The notes under the pieces are model-generated. The model was not told the DNA's origin, ran no database searches, and worked only from the letters and a program-made list of their open reading frames with translations. 64,000 bases of DNA from SAR202 cluster bacterium Io17-Chloro-G2 (GTDB lineage: Bacteria > Chloroflexota > Dehalococcoidia > Lucifugimonadales > UBA3495), in the NCBI GenBank assembly GCA_002816875.1, contig MUCP01000013.1:1-64000 (forward strand), read 5' to 3'. Shown piece after piece: positions 36,372 to 45,330 of this stretch. The first letter of the stretch is position 1. Each line of letters starts with the position of its first letter. Both the position numbers and the translations under genes were made by a program.

Positions 36372-36509
36372 AGAAAACTCTAGCATCTTGCTATAGGGGG
36401 GTCAAGGTGAGGCTGTTGAACCTAAGAGAATGGCTAATAGAATAGGGTGAATGGTAGGAGAGCGATGATGAAGGGCAGAGGATTGCCGGCAATTAAGTAC
36501 AGCGGAGCT

Positions 36510-37211
36510 TTAGCCCTGGCAGAGGATCCGGCCGCAACTGCTGCAATTGACCGTCTGGCGGCCGCTCTTAACCTGTTGGTGTTGCCGTGTGGGCAGGGAC
36601 ATGCGGCATGCCTGGCACAGGCCTCGCTCAACCTTGGCCACCGCGGTGCCTCCTTTGGCTTTGCGCAACATCTCGTACTTCTGTAGCGACACCGGCTCCA
36701 GGGTCTGGGCCAAGACACCTCTTTCGGCCCACACCGCTTCCCGCTGGGGCGCCAATTCGTCAATGATCTTGTTGAGTTGCGCGCTACGGGTTTCCCAGGC
36801 AGTATGGATCTCGGCAATGCGCTGCTCCAACTCAGAGCACCGGTTCCGGGATTCCTCCGCCTTAAGGGATAGTTCCATCAGTCTGGTATCCCTATCCTGC
36901 AGGAGGTTGCGAACGTTGTTGGCCTCCCGTTGTAAGTCTTCCAAGACCTGGGGATCGGTGATCTCACCGTCGTATAGTTGCCGGTCCAATTCGGTGGACC
37001 GCTGACGCTGGCCTTCGGCATCGGCCTGCTGTTCGCGGTGCATAGTCCTTACTTCTTCCAGGGTCTGTTGTTCAGATTCTAGGGCCGTCTCCACTGCCAC
37101 TGCCCCGCCACCCGACCCCAACTCCGTTTCGGCATCCGCTTTTTCACTGTCGATCCGGTCAAGCGCGAGGTCAAACTCTTGCAAGGAATACAATTGCCGT
37201 GGGGTCGTCAT
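36510..37211 (-). CDS. Coiled-coil protein with C-terminal C4 zinc ribbon (DUF164-like)
   Basis: A 233-residue protein. A long helical coiled coil (about residues 10-185, rich in Glu, Arg and Leu) is followed by a zinc ribbon with GLCQACRMSLP and later NCSSCGRILC. This matches a widespread bacterial family of predicted nucleic-acid-binding proteins with unknown function. It starts at ATG 37211 and is divergent from the SbcD-like gene. Confidence 0.8.
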   Translation of the reverse strand: MTTPRQLYSLQEFDLALDRIDSEKADAETELGSGGGAVAVETALESEQQTLEEVRTMHREQQADAEGQRQRSTELDRQLYDGEITDPQVLEDLQREANNVRNLLQDRDTRLMELSLKAEESRNRCSELEQRIAEIHTAWETRSAQLNKIIDELAPQREAVWAERGVLAQTLEPVSLQKYEMLRKAKGGTAVAKVERGLCQACRMSLPTRQHQQVKSGRQTVNCSSCGRILCQG

Positions 37212-37440
37212 ATTCTTAAAACCCTATTACGCGGATTTGGCCGGCCACACGGGCGGTGAAACCATGGCTGCCACTTGCCGGTTTGTTGGCCTTCCTCGAT
37301 TCTAGAAACGGCAGGCTCTCTTGTCAACATTACGAATTGAATCCCGCCCTCGCCGCCGGGGGAATCACGACGCCCCGGCGGAATGTCTATCGCAATGCAA
37401 AGGGACTGATGTATAGTGGCGGAGGCTTGGGAGGGGTGTT

Positions 37441-38697
37441 TTGAGGATATTACATTTTTCCGATCTGCATATTGGAGTGGAGAATTACGGCCGGATCGAC
37501 CCGCAGACCGGTCTTTCCACCCGGCTCATAGACTTCTTGTCTTCCCTGGACCAGGTGGTTGAGTACGCATTGACGGAAGACGTGGACTTGGTCCTGCTGG
37601 CCGGCGATGCCTACAAGGGCCGTGACCCCAGCCAAACCCATCAACGGGAGTTCGCCACCCGGCTGGCCCGGCTGGCCCACGCGGGTATCCCGGCCTTTCT
37701 CCTGGTGGGAAACCACGATCTGCCCAGTGCGGTGAGCCGGGCCACGGCTGTGGAGATATTCTCTACCCTAAAGGTGCCTCACCTAACCGTGGGCGATAAC
37801 CTGCAGAACTACACCATCCAGACCAAGTCAGGCCCGTTGCAGATATTGGCCGTACCCTGGCCTAGGCGCAGCAGTATCTTGAGCCGCGAGGAATCCCGGG
37901 GGTTGACGATCTTGGAGGTCCGGGACGAGATCCAAGACCGGATGACGGCCGCCATCGGCAGGCGGGCCGAAGAACTGGATGCGGAAGTCCCGGCACTGCT
38001 GGCGGGCCACGTGACGGTCAATGGCGCCACCGTGGGCAGCGAACGGTCAATGATGTTGGGACAGGACCATGTGCTGCTGGCCGGCGCCTTGGGAAGGCCC
38101 CAGTTGGACTACGTGGCCCTGGGGCACATCCATAAACACCAGGTGCTGCGGTGGGACAATCCCATGATCGCTTATTCGGGCAGCCTGCAAAGGGTGGATT
38201 TTAGCGAGGAGAATGACGAAAAAGGTTTTTGTCTGATTGAATTGGACCCGGCGGCGCCCCAGGGCAGAAGGATGACTGATTTCACATTCCACAAATTGGA
38301 CGCCCGGTCTTTCGTCACTGTGGATGTGACAGTGCCGCCTGGTGAACAGGACCCCACCGGCGTGGTGCTGAGGGCCATCGCGCGGAAAGACGTGGCAGAG
38401 GCTGTGGTGCGGGTGCGGGTAACGCTGCCACCCGAAGCGGAGCCTCACCTAAGAGATTCCGACCTGCGCGATGGTTTACGCTCTGCCCACTACGTGGCGG
38501 CAATCACCCGCGAGACCACGGGCGATGCCCGGCGTACCCGTCTATCCGCAGAGGCCGCCCAGGGGTTGGAGCCAATGCAGGCGCTGAACCTGTACCTTGA
38601 TGGCCGGAGTATGGAACAGGAGCGCCGGGAAAAGATACTGCGCCGCGCCGAGGAACTGCTTGAAGAGGAAAGGGCTGACGCCTTGGGGCCCGGCTGA
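37441..38697 (+). CDS. sbcD: SbcD-like DNA repair exonuclease (metallophosphoesterase)
   Basis: A 418-residue calcineurin-like nuclease. Metal motifs are in order: FSDLHIG, LLAGDAYKG, LVGNHDLP, LAGHVTV and ALGHIHKH, matching SbcD/Mre11. A C-terminal helical region ends the protein. TTG 37441 with a GGAGGGG stretch upstream is the start. The usual partner SbcC (a Rad50-like ATPase) is not adjacent; no SMC-like gene follows within the next few kilobases. Confidence 0.85.
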   Translation: MRILHFSDLHIGVENYGRIDPQTGLSTRLIDFLSSLDQVVEYALTEDVDLVLLAGDAYKGRDPSQTHQREFATRLARLAHAGIPAFLLVGNHDLPSAVSRATAVEIFSTLKVPHLTVGDNLQNYTIQTKSGPLQILAVPWPRRSSILSREESRGLTILEVRDEIQDRMTAAIGRRAEELDAEVPALLAGHVTVNGATVGSERSMMLGQDHVLLAGALGRPQLDYVALGHIHKHQVLRWDNPMIAYSGSLQRVDFSEENDEKGFCLIELDPAAPQGRRMTDFTFHKLDARSFVTVDVTVPPGEQDPTGVVLRAIARKDVAEAVVRVRVTLPPEAEPHLRDSDLRDGLRSAHYVAAITRETTGDARRTRLSAEAAQGLEPMQALNLYLDGRSMEQERREKILRRAEELLEEERADALGPG

Positions 38698-38860
38698 CCG
38701 CTGCCGTTCTATACCGGCCCGTTGATTCCCTGTGGCCCGGGGGTGGAGGCGGCTCGTCTTGATCCCGAAAAAGGGGTCCTGTCAGGCGGCTGGGCCGGAA
38801 TCAGCATACCGGCCGCCCGCAGGGGCGTTAAGCATGTCTGGGCTAGGGCAGGTCCGGCGC

Positions 38861-39553
38861 TTAAGGAGGCAACAACGCCCGAAGCGATTCGGCCACAGGG
38901 CCCGGATCGTTGATGTCTTCGATCCTAATGACTTGGCGCTCTCCGATCCCGCTGGCCACTACCACGCTGCCCCGCCCGGTGATGATCTCGAAGAAACTGC
39001 GCGCTTCGGAGATGGATATGATCCGCGAAACCGGGATCTCCTTGGTGTTCAGCCAGAGGAACCGGTACATGTGCACCACCCGGCGGTCGGTGACCGTGTA
39101 AGTGATGTGCAAATTCCGCAGGTAGCGCATGGCCCCTTTGAAGAAGAAAAACAGGCCCACCACGAACAGCACGGTGGGGTACACGTAGGGCAATTCGGAA
39201 TAAAACCCCATGTACAGCGCCCCAAATAGAAAGGGCAGGCTGAACACCATCCTGGCGTAGGCAGGCTTCATCGTGGGGTGGCGGGTCTCCAATTGGGTTT
39301 CGCCGGGCAAAATCGATGGCGAAGGCACGACTCCCGTAAGGCTCATGTACAGGCCGACGAACATGAGCAGACCCCCGACGCCCAGCACCACCATAGAGGC
39401 CCATGGCGTGAAATTGCCTATCACGAAGCCGTAGACCCCGCCCAACAGGAACGGTCCGGCGATTATGGTGCTGACCAGCAACCGCCGTAAAAGGGAGAGC
39501 CAAGTGTTGTCGTAAAGCCTGGCCCCCAGGCCTCGTTTGGGCACAGAAGCCAT
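38861..39553 (-). CDS. Membrane protein with bacterial PH-like (bPH2) domain
   Basis: A 230-residue protein. Four membrane helices in two pairs (residues about 20-70 and 100-140) are followed by a C-terminal PH-like domain: the pattern YTVTDRRVVHMYRFL, then VSRIISISEARSFFEII. The gene starts 2 bases after the stop of the coiled-coil gene upstream, so the two are co-expressed. Confidence 0.7.
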   Translation of the reverse strand: MASVPKRGLGARLYDNTWLSLLRRLLVSTIIAGPFLLGGVYGFVIGNFTPWASMVVLGVGGLLMFVGLYMSLTGVVPSPSILPGETQLETRHPTMKPAYARMVFSLPFLFGALYMGFYSELPYVYPTVLFVVGLFFFFKGAMRYLRNLHITYTVTDRRVVHMYRFLWLNTKEIPVSRIISISEARSFFEIITGRGSVVVASGIGERQVIRIEDINDPGPVAESLRALLPP

Positions 39554-39555
39554 GG

Positions 39556-41097
39556 CTAACTCCCTTTGACCAGAGATAAGGATGTGGCCAGTAGGGTCAA
39601 TATGATCCCCAATACCGCTAGCGAGGTGGGGTCCATGATCTTATCGAGATCGCTGATCTCACCAGTGGACGAGTTGGAGAAAAATCCGCGGGTGGGCAAG
39701 TTTATTGGGGCACGGATTGGGGATGATGGATCGTTCAGAATGCTACTGGTCCGCCGCTGACCGGTCTGGATCTGCGACTCCCGGTTGAAGCGTTCTTGAT
39801 CCAAGCGGCGCTCCTGTTCCAACCGCTGGCGCTCCTGTTCAAGCCTATCGCGGTCCAACTGCTCTTGCTGCCGGAACCGTTCATCTTCCAGCTTCCTTTC
39901 CTGCTCAAATCGCTGGCGTTCCTGCTCAATACGCTGGCGTTCCAGTTCCTCCTGCTGTTTGAACCGCTGCTCCTCCATTTGGCGCTCGCGCTCGAACCGT
40001 CTCCGGTCCTCCTCGTCGCGTTGCCTTTGTTCCCCCGCGAAACGTTCCCGCTCCATGGCATCTTCCAATTCAAAACGGCGCTGTTCCAACCGGTTCAATT
40101 CTTGCTGCTGGTCGTCCCAAAGCTGCCGCTCTGTAATGTCCCGGTTTCTCGACAGACGCCCAACTTCCTGCTCTATTTGAACTTGGGTTTGCCGCTCCGT
40201 TTGAAATCGCTCCCTTTCCAGATTATCCAGGATCCGCCGGTACTTGACCTCGATCTGAGCTTGCCGGCGGAAGTCAGCTGACCGCAGTTCCTGCTGCATC
40301 TGGTGTTCAGTATCGAACCGCTGCTGGTCCAACCGGTTCAACTCTATCTGGAGTTGGTCCCATAGGTCCCGGTCAAGGTTGCTGATCTCTTGATCAAGCC
40401 GTTCCAGTTCCTGTTGGATCTTTATCGGCGTCTCTCTTTGCACCCGGGCGATCTCCTGCTCGATTTGGCGCAGTTCTGTCCGGAACCCGTCTCCGGGCTG
40501 GGTGACCGGCTGCGTGCTCGCGGTCAAATCAGCCAGATTTGCTCTAACCGCGGGGCATTCCTGAAACACCATCATCCGCTCTTGGTCGGACATGTCCTGG
40601 GGGCCCATTGGCATCCGCCCGAGGACCTTGACTGTACATTCAATGGCGTCTTGCAGGGACCCACCTGGGCTGGCGCCGCCGCCGGCATGAAGGTTTAACT
40701 CATGGGCGCCGCCCGGCTCCCATTCTTGGCTTTCCTCCGCTTTTCTGTCGCCTATGGTGAATTGAATGATCTTTCCGGCAAATGACTGCTCCTGGGGTTG
40801 TTCAACCATTAGGGTGAAGGACCCGCCTTCTACGACGGCCTTGCTTATCCCTTCGCCGTCGATGTAGGCAACTATCACGGTTCCGTCGGGAACAGGATTT
40901 CCGTCCACGTTGGCGCTACCGATAAAAACATGGGGAGGAAGCTGCTGGGCTTGGACGCCGTGCTGGACGGAGGACATCAGAAAGACGGCTATAACCACAC
41001 CGATCATCGCCCCGATAATCCCTGTTGGGGCTTGATAGCGGCGGACTGCGCCTGAAAAGGGGTTGTTAGGAGACTTGCTCAACTCGAAACCCACCAT
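39556..41097 (-). CDS. Envelope coiled-coil protein with N-terminal anchor and C-terminal helix
   Basis: A protein of about 513 residues from ATG 41097. A first hydrophobic segment (GAMIGVVIAVFLM) is followed by a beta-rich domain of about 100 residues (VFIGSANVDGNPVPDGTVIVAY) resembling a carboxypeptidase-regulatory-like or carbohydrate-binding fold. A short linker contains two Cys. A coiled coil of about 230 residues, very rich in Glu, Gln and Arg (for example EEQRFKQQEELERQRIEQ), leads to a final membrane helix (LAVLGIILTLLAT). The polar coil probably spans the space between membrane and cell surface. An earlier TTG lies in the promoter and is not used. Confidence 0.7.
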   Translation of the reverse strand: MVGFELSKSPNNPFSGAVRRYQAPTGIIGAMIGVVIAVFLMSSVQHGVQAQQLPPHVFIGSANVDGNPVPDGTVIVAYIDGEGISKAVVEGGSFTLMVEQPQEQSFAGKIIQFTIGDRKAEESQEWEPGGAHELNLHAGGGASPGGSLQDAIECTVKVLGRMPMGPQDMSDQERMMVFQECPAVRANLADLTASTQPVTQPGDGFRTELRQIEQEIARVQRETPIKIQQELERLDQEISNLDRDLWDQLQIELNRLDQQRFDTEHQMQQELRSADFRRQAQIEVKYRRILDNLERERFQTERQTQVQIEQEVGRLSRNRDITERQLWDDQQQELNRLEQRRFELEDAMERERFAGEQRQRDEEDRRRFERERQMEEQRFKQQEELERQRIEQERQRFEQERKLEDERFRQQEQLDRDRLEQERQRLEQERRLDQERFNRESQIQTGQRRTSSILNDPSSPIRAPINLPTRGFFSNSSTGEISDLDKIMDPTSLAVLGIILTLLATSLSLVKGS

Positions 41098-41106
41098 TAG
41101 CTGCGA

Positions 41107-41132
41107 CCGCTCATTGCACCGCTCATTGCAAT
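41107..41132 (-). repeat. Leader repeat and overlapping mini-ORF before the coiled-coil gene
   Basis: TGCAATGAGCGG occurs twice in tandem in the leader. Either ATG in it opens a peptide of 5 or 9 codons whose TAA overlaps the main ATG as TAATG. Translational coupling by a leader peptide is possible but unproven. Confidence 0.4.
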
Positions 41133-41152
41133 GGGAATGATCATCTATTTCG

Positions 41153-41181
41153 AGTGTAATAGAGGCACTTGATAGTGTCAA
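41153..41181 (-). promoter_or_regulatory. Promoter of the coiled-coil/PH-domain operon
   Basis: TTGACA (41181-41176) and TACACT (41158-41153) are separated by 17 bases on the minus strand. The start would be near 41146, about 50 bases before ATG 41097. Confidence 0.55.
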
Positions 41182-41358
41182 CGGCGTTAGCCTGCATCAT
41201 TGACGGGCTTGCACGCCGGATTCTGGCTCTGATCCAACGCAGGCACACCGAACCGCTAGACCATGCCCCCTCAAGGACAGAAGCCGGGATATGACATCTT
41301 GGTTGGGACATCCCCCGGCTTCTGGCCGCTTTACCCTGGCCGGCCCGGCACGGAGAAT

Positions 41359-42438
41359 CTACCTGGCGCCTGAGAACACTTCAGTGACCGGCTGGTGCCC
41401 GGAGTTCTCCTCGTAAGCCTCTTCCTTGAGAAGAGCCAGGGTCTTCATTACGGGATTGTCCTGAATCGAGAACAGGATGGCTTCCTGCTCCGACTCGTTG
41501 CCATGCTCGTGCCATGACCAGGACGGCACCACGAAGAAGTCGCCCCGGGTCCAGTTGAAACGCTGGCCGTCGATGATAGTGTATCCCTCGCCCTCAAACA
41601 CCTGGTAAACCTTGCTTGTCGTGTGCCGGTGGGCCTTGCCCTTCACGCCGGGCCTCAGCATTTGAATCCAGCAGGCCAAGGTCCGCAGAACAGAGCCGCC
41701 GGTGGCGGGGTCGGAGAATTCCAGGGCAACGTCGTCGAATGGGCTGGCGTCTACCTGGGCCAACCGATAAAGGGCGTCGTAGGTCCGTTCCCATTTGTAA
41801 TGCCAAAGGGGAGAGTAAGGAGCGTTGGGGGATTCCCAAGCAGGCCGCAATGCTCCGGCAGCGTATTTCTTCTCGGATTCGCCCACTCCGGTTACGGGCT
41901 GTTGGTCCTCGGGAAAGGCTTCGTAAAAGTTGGCGTCAAGGCTTTGGATCAACGGCACGTCCAGGCCGTCCAACCAAATCATGGGGCCGTCGCCTTCGCT
42001 GTTGTGGTCGTGCCAGGTCCAGGACGGGGTTAGGACCAGGTCGCCGCGTTCCATGTAACACTTGTCGCCCTCAACGGTGGTGGAGACGCCTTCGCCTTCC
42101 AGCACCCACCGGATGGCGGTGGGGGTGTGACGATGGGCCGGGGCGCACTCTCCGGGAAGCAGAAGCTGCAGGGCGGCGGTGATGGTGTGTGTCGTGCCAT
42201 AGTCCAGACCGGGGTTGGATAGCCGCATGGTGCGCCGTTCCACGTCACGGTCCGGAGTGACTATCTCTCCGCTGCGGTGCACTAGTGGCCGGACATCCGA
42301 CCACCGCCACAGGAAAGGCTGGGTCTTGGGAGGAGGCTGGCTGCCCCTTCCCAGCCAACCAGGCTTCACACCAGCCAACTTGGAGTTTTCGTAAAACTGC
42401 TCCATTTCTTCGGGGCTGATCTTGCTTTGCGTAGCCAT
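41359..42438 (-). CDS. Gentisate 1,2-dioxygenase-like bicupin
   Basis: A 359-residue protein with two cupin domains: PAHRHTPTAIRWVLEGEG with RGDLVLTPSWTWHDH, and KAHRHTTSKVYQVFEGEG with RGDFFVVPSWSWHEH. This bicupin layout, with HRH-type iron ligands, is that of gentisate 1,2-dioxygenase and related salicylate-cleaving enzymes. AGGAGG upstream of ATG 42438 is clear. It would open an aromatic ring to a maleylpyruvate-type product, but no maleylpyruvate isomerase or fumarylpyruvase gene is nearby. An upstream hairpin region (41278-41324) has no T-run. Confidence 0.8.
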   Translation of the reverse strand: MATQSKISPEEMEQFYENSKLAGVKPGWLGRGSQPPPKTQPFLWRWSDVRPLVHRSGEIVTPDRDVERRTMRLSNPGLDYGTTHTITAALQLLLPGECAPAHRHTPTAIRWVLEGEGVSTTVEGDKCYMERGDLVLTPSWTWHDHNSEGDGPMIWLDGLDVPLIQSLDANFYEAFPEDQQPVTGVGESEKKYAAGALRPAWESPNAPYSPLWHYKWERTYDALYRLAQVDASPFDDVALEFSDPATGGSVLRTLACWIQMLRPGVKGKAHRHTTSKVYQVFEGEGYTIIDGQRFNWTRGDFFVVPSWSWHEHGNESEQEAILFSIQDNPVMKTLALLKEEAYEENSGHQPVTEVFSGAR

Positions 42439-42878
42439 CGCGTTTCCTCCTGCACTGGTTGGGCCTCATTTGATTGCCGCATTGCTTGGCAGCTGAACCG
42501 TCAAACTACGAAACCGGGCTTTAACCACTCAGATTATCATTAGCCTAGATTGTAGTTATCGCCCAAATCTACGTCAAGCGTGCGTGGACCTGCCGGCGTT
42601 TCGGCCTATGATTAGTGGCCAATGTCTATCACGTAGGGGCGAGTTCAAAACTCGCCCCTACCATGGCAATCTATCAGAGCAACCTACGATGGCAACCCCC
42701 CGTGGCAACCCGCCGTGGCAGGTGAACCTGGATCGATGGGTGGAGACCCTGCTCAGGGCGGCCAAACAGGCGGCGCGCCTCTGGCTAGGTTGACTGGCGA
42801 ACAGGGACGGTTTAGTCTGCCAGGACCGGTCCGGCTTCTGAAGATGTTCGGAATCAGGCCGTTGGGGAGCAACACCAG
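42439..42878. other. Gene-free control region between divergent genes
   Basis: A 440-base gap with no supported gene. It holds the hairpin at 42633-42661 and, just after it, short echoing phrases (CCATGGCAA, CGATGGCAACC, CGTGGCAACC). Confidence 0.5.
42633..42661. repeat. Perfect hairpin of the GTAGGGGCGAGTT family
   Basis: GTAGGGGCGAGTT at 42633-42645 pairs exactly with 42649-42661 around CAA. A less exact relative is at 2911-2938. Confidence 0.6.
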
Positions 42879-43970
42879 ATGAAAGCAGCGGTTCTACACG
42901 AGAAGTTCCAGCCTTTGAAGGTGGAGGAGCTTACTTTGGACGGTCCGGGCCCAAAGGAGGCGCTGGTAAAATTGGCCGCCAGCGGAGTGTGCCATAGCGA
43001 CCTACACTACATCAAAGGTGACCGTGAACATCCTATGCCGGTGGTCCTAGGACATGAAGGGGCCGGTATCGTAGAAGAAGTGGGGCCAGGCGTCACCTAC
43101 GCCAAACCCGGAGACCACGTAGTGCTCTCTTTTGTGCCCTCCTGCGGGCAGTGCGATTATTGCATCAAGGGCAGGCAGAATCTGTGCCAGGCGCGATACG
43201 GCATGCAGGGCACATTGTTGGACGGCACAACACGCCTGCGCAAGAACCAACAGGAGATCAATCACTTCAATGGACTTTCCACATTTGGGGAATATGCCGT
43301 GGTTCCTGAAGATAGCCTGGTCCTGGTCAGGGAGGACGCCCCGTTGGAAAAAGTGGCGTTGATCGGCTGCGGCGTGCCCACCGGCGTGGGGGCTGTCATC
43401 CACACCGCCAAAGTCCAGCCCGGGAGCAAGGTGGTGGTGATCGGCGCCGGAGGGGTGGGCCTCAATGTTTTGCAGGGCGCGGCGCTAGCCGGGGCCGAAA
43501 CCATCATCGCGGTGGATATCCACGGGTCGAAGCTGGAGCACTCCCTGCAATTCGGCGCAACCCACCTGGTCAACGGGGCGGCTGAGGACGTGGTAGAGGC
43601 GGTGAGGGAGGTGACCAATGGAGAGATGGCCGATTACGCGTTTGAGGTCATAGGCTCCACTATGGCGATAAATCAAGCACTGGCTACCACCAAAAGAGGA
43701 GGCGTCACCGTGGTGGTCGGGGTCACACCCACGGGCGCGGAACTGACCATAGACCCGGATTTTTTGCACCAGGACCGTGTACTGATGGGGTGCACCTACG
43801 GTTCTTGCTACCCCAGGGCCGACATGCCAATGTTGGTGGACCTGTACATGTCCCGAAAGCTGAAGCTGGACGAGTTGATAAGCCGCACGTTCAAGCTGGA
43901 AGAGATCAACACGGCATTCGACCTGCTGGACCAGGGCGAGGTGGCCCGCAGCATCATCCGTTACGGGTAG
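42879..43970 (+). CDS. Zinc-dependent alcohol dehydrogenase (class III-like)
   Basis: A 363-residue MDR-family dehydrogenase. The catalytic zinc motif is GVCHSDLH, and GHEGAGIVEEVG follows. Structural zinc Cys are in CGQCDYCIKGRQNLC. The cofactor fold has GAGGVGLNVLQGA, with an Asp after strand 2 (IAVDIHGS) favouring NAD. Length and insertions resemble class III enzymes that oxidise formaldehyde-glutathione or mycothiol adducts, but this cannot be fixed from the sequence. GGGGAG upstream of ATG 42879 supports the start. Confidence 0.87.
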   Translation: MKAAVLHEKFQPLKVEELTLDGPGPKEALVKLAASGVCHSDLHYIKGDREHPMPVVLGHEGAGIVEEVGPGVTYAKPGDHVVLSFVPSCGQCDYCIKGRQNLCQARYGMQGTLLDGTTRLRKNQQEINHFNGLSTFGEYAVVPEDSLVLVREDAPLEKVALIGCGVPTGVGAVIHTAKVQPGSKVVVIGAGGVGLNVLQGAALAGAETIIAVDIHGSKLEHSLQFGATHLVNGAAEDVVEAVREVTNGEMADYAFEVIGSTMAINQALATTKRGGVTVVVGVTPTGAELTIDPDFLHQDRVLMGCTYGSCYPRADMPMLVDLYMSRKLKLDELISRTFKLEEINTAFDLLDQGEVARSIIRYG

Positions 43971-44398
43971 CCGCCAGGCTGCCGGTGGGGCGAACTGCCA
44001 CCTGTGGTGTGCTTCTGGAGCAACCAATTATCCCAAGTGGTCAAGGCATCCAACCTTGTCATCCCGGTGCTTCAGCATCGTCAACCTTTGGTTGCTACTT
44101 TATCAATCTCATCCCCATACTTCGTCAACCGTAGGTTTCTGCTTTGACAACTGCCAGGCACAAGGATGCCATTCTGAGGAGGGGAGTGAGGAAGAACATT
44201 GGGGCGAACCCGATTGCCTGTGGGCGCCCCACGGCCGATCCTAGTTGCTTCGCCCGGGTCGCGACGGGGGCTGGATCAGAATCACGTGTTGGGATGACAG
44301 ATTGCGATTGAGGCAACCATCTTGACTGGGGGAAGCCGAGATGGCGGGCCGTTACCAGAGGCCGCGGCTGAGGCACCGCTGAACCCCTAAAGACCTTC
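43971..44398. other. Gene-free gap with degenerate repeat sequence
   Basis: A 428-base gap. No gene is supported. It contains a CATTCTGAGGAGGGGAGTGA-like stretch that resembles a common scattered repeat, and a short CATCGTCAACCTTTGG phrase echoed once about 50 bases later. Confidence 0.4.
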
Positions 44399-44593
44399 TT
44401 ATCCCTGCTGCGGCGCCGGAGGCAGGATGATGGGCAAGGGTTCCACTTCATCCAGCCCGGGCGGGTTGATCCCGTCAAGGGCTTCAAGAAGGGCGTTCAG
44501 GCTGTGGGCGACTTCGGTCAGATCCGGCTCCTCTATCTCCAAGCCGACGGCATGGCCCAGGGCCTTGATCTCTTCGTTGGTCAAATCGGGCAT
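44399..44593 (-). CDS. Orphan GatC/AtzG-like small subunit
   Basis: A 64-residue acidic protein with the GatC-like helix ALGHAVGLEIEEPDLTEVAHSLNALLEAL and a Pro-rich ending that includes LDEVEPLP. Such peptides usually partner an amidase-signature hydrolase. No amidase gene is adjacent, and the following 428 bases hold no gene. It may act with GatA or another amidase encoded elsewhere, or be a remnant. Confidence 0.6.
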   Translation of the reverse strand: MPDLTNEEIKALGHAVGLEIEEPDLTEVAHSLNALLEALDGINPPGLDEVEPLPIILPPAPQQG

Positions 44594-44654
44594 GTTGGTC
44601 TCCTGTCTAGCGCCGCGTTGAGACTAAAAAAGCAGCTGGTATCCAAAGTGGGCA

Positions 44655-44760
44655 ATCCTTCGACAGGTCCGACTTTGTCGCGATTCGCGACCTCCGGTCG
44701 GAGCTCAGGACGAACGGGAGTAGACTGCCCTATCCGTTCGTGGTGAGCTTGTCGAACCAT
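44655..44760. repeat. Intergenic inverted repeat, GTTCG family (copy 4), with a nested hairpin
   Basis: The orientation is opposite to copies 1-3. The left arm CCTTCGACAG is split from GCTCAGGACGAACGG by a 36-base insert, itself a nested hairpin: TCCGAC/GTCGGA outside and GTCGCG-ATT-CGCGAC inside. The right arm is intact. Confidence 0.75.
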
Positions 44761-44788
44761 TTTCATAGAATCACATCGGGGTTCAAGT

Positions 44789-45166
44789 CTAGTAGGTCTT
44801 GATCTCCAGCACGTGGCCGCTGGGGTCTTTGAAGTAGACCGCTTTGCCCTGTCCCAGAGCGCCGGCGGTCATACCGGGGCCTTTCATGTTCTCCTGGGTC
44901 CTGGGGCCGTCGCCGTACGGAATTCCCGATTCTTTGATCCTGGCGAATGCTGCTTCGAATTCTTCGGCGTCCATGGCGAATGCGTAGTGGATGCTGCGGA
45001 AGTCTTCGGAGTCTCGGAAGTCCAGATTGAAGGTGTCGTTGACTCGGACGGCCAAGAAGGGCCCCGCTTCTCCCAGATTCTCAAAGCCAAAGATACGGGT
45101 GTAAAATTCCACCGACTCTTCCCGGTTTATGCTCGGCACAATGGTGTGGTCTAAAACAGTGGCCAT
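44789..45166 (-). CDS. VOC-family (glyoxalase-like) protein
   Basis: A 125-residue single-module VOC protein. LDHTIVPSINREESVEFYTRIF carries the first metal His, and the final AVYFKDPSGHVLEIKTY carries the second His and Glu. A metal-dependent lyase, dioxygenase or resistance role is possible; the neighbours do not settle it. It is divergent from the nitroreductase. Confidence 0.8.
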   Translation of the reverse strand: MATVLDHTIVPSINREESVEFYTRIFGFENLGEAGPFLAVRVNDTFNLDFRDSEDFRSIHYAFAMDAEEFEAAFARIKESGIPYGDGPRTQENMKGPGMTAGALGQGKAVYFKDPSGHVLEIKTY

Positions 45167-45330
45167 ATCAGCACCTCAAGACTACACGTTTGCCCTTGGC
45201 CGGTTCCGGCCGTTGGGTCCGTTATTGTAGTACTCTAGTGTTCGGCCACATGGATGTCAACGTGCCGTCACACCCCGCTGGTTAAGGCACGAAAGGCGGA
45301 CCTGGCCGAGATAACCAAGGAGGTGCGGCA

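Noticed and set aside
41278-41324. Terminator candidate after the gentisate-dioxygenase-like gene
   Set aside because: CAGAAGCCGGG and CCCGGCTTCTG pair well, but the loop is long and no T-run follows on either strand.
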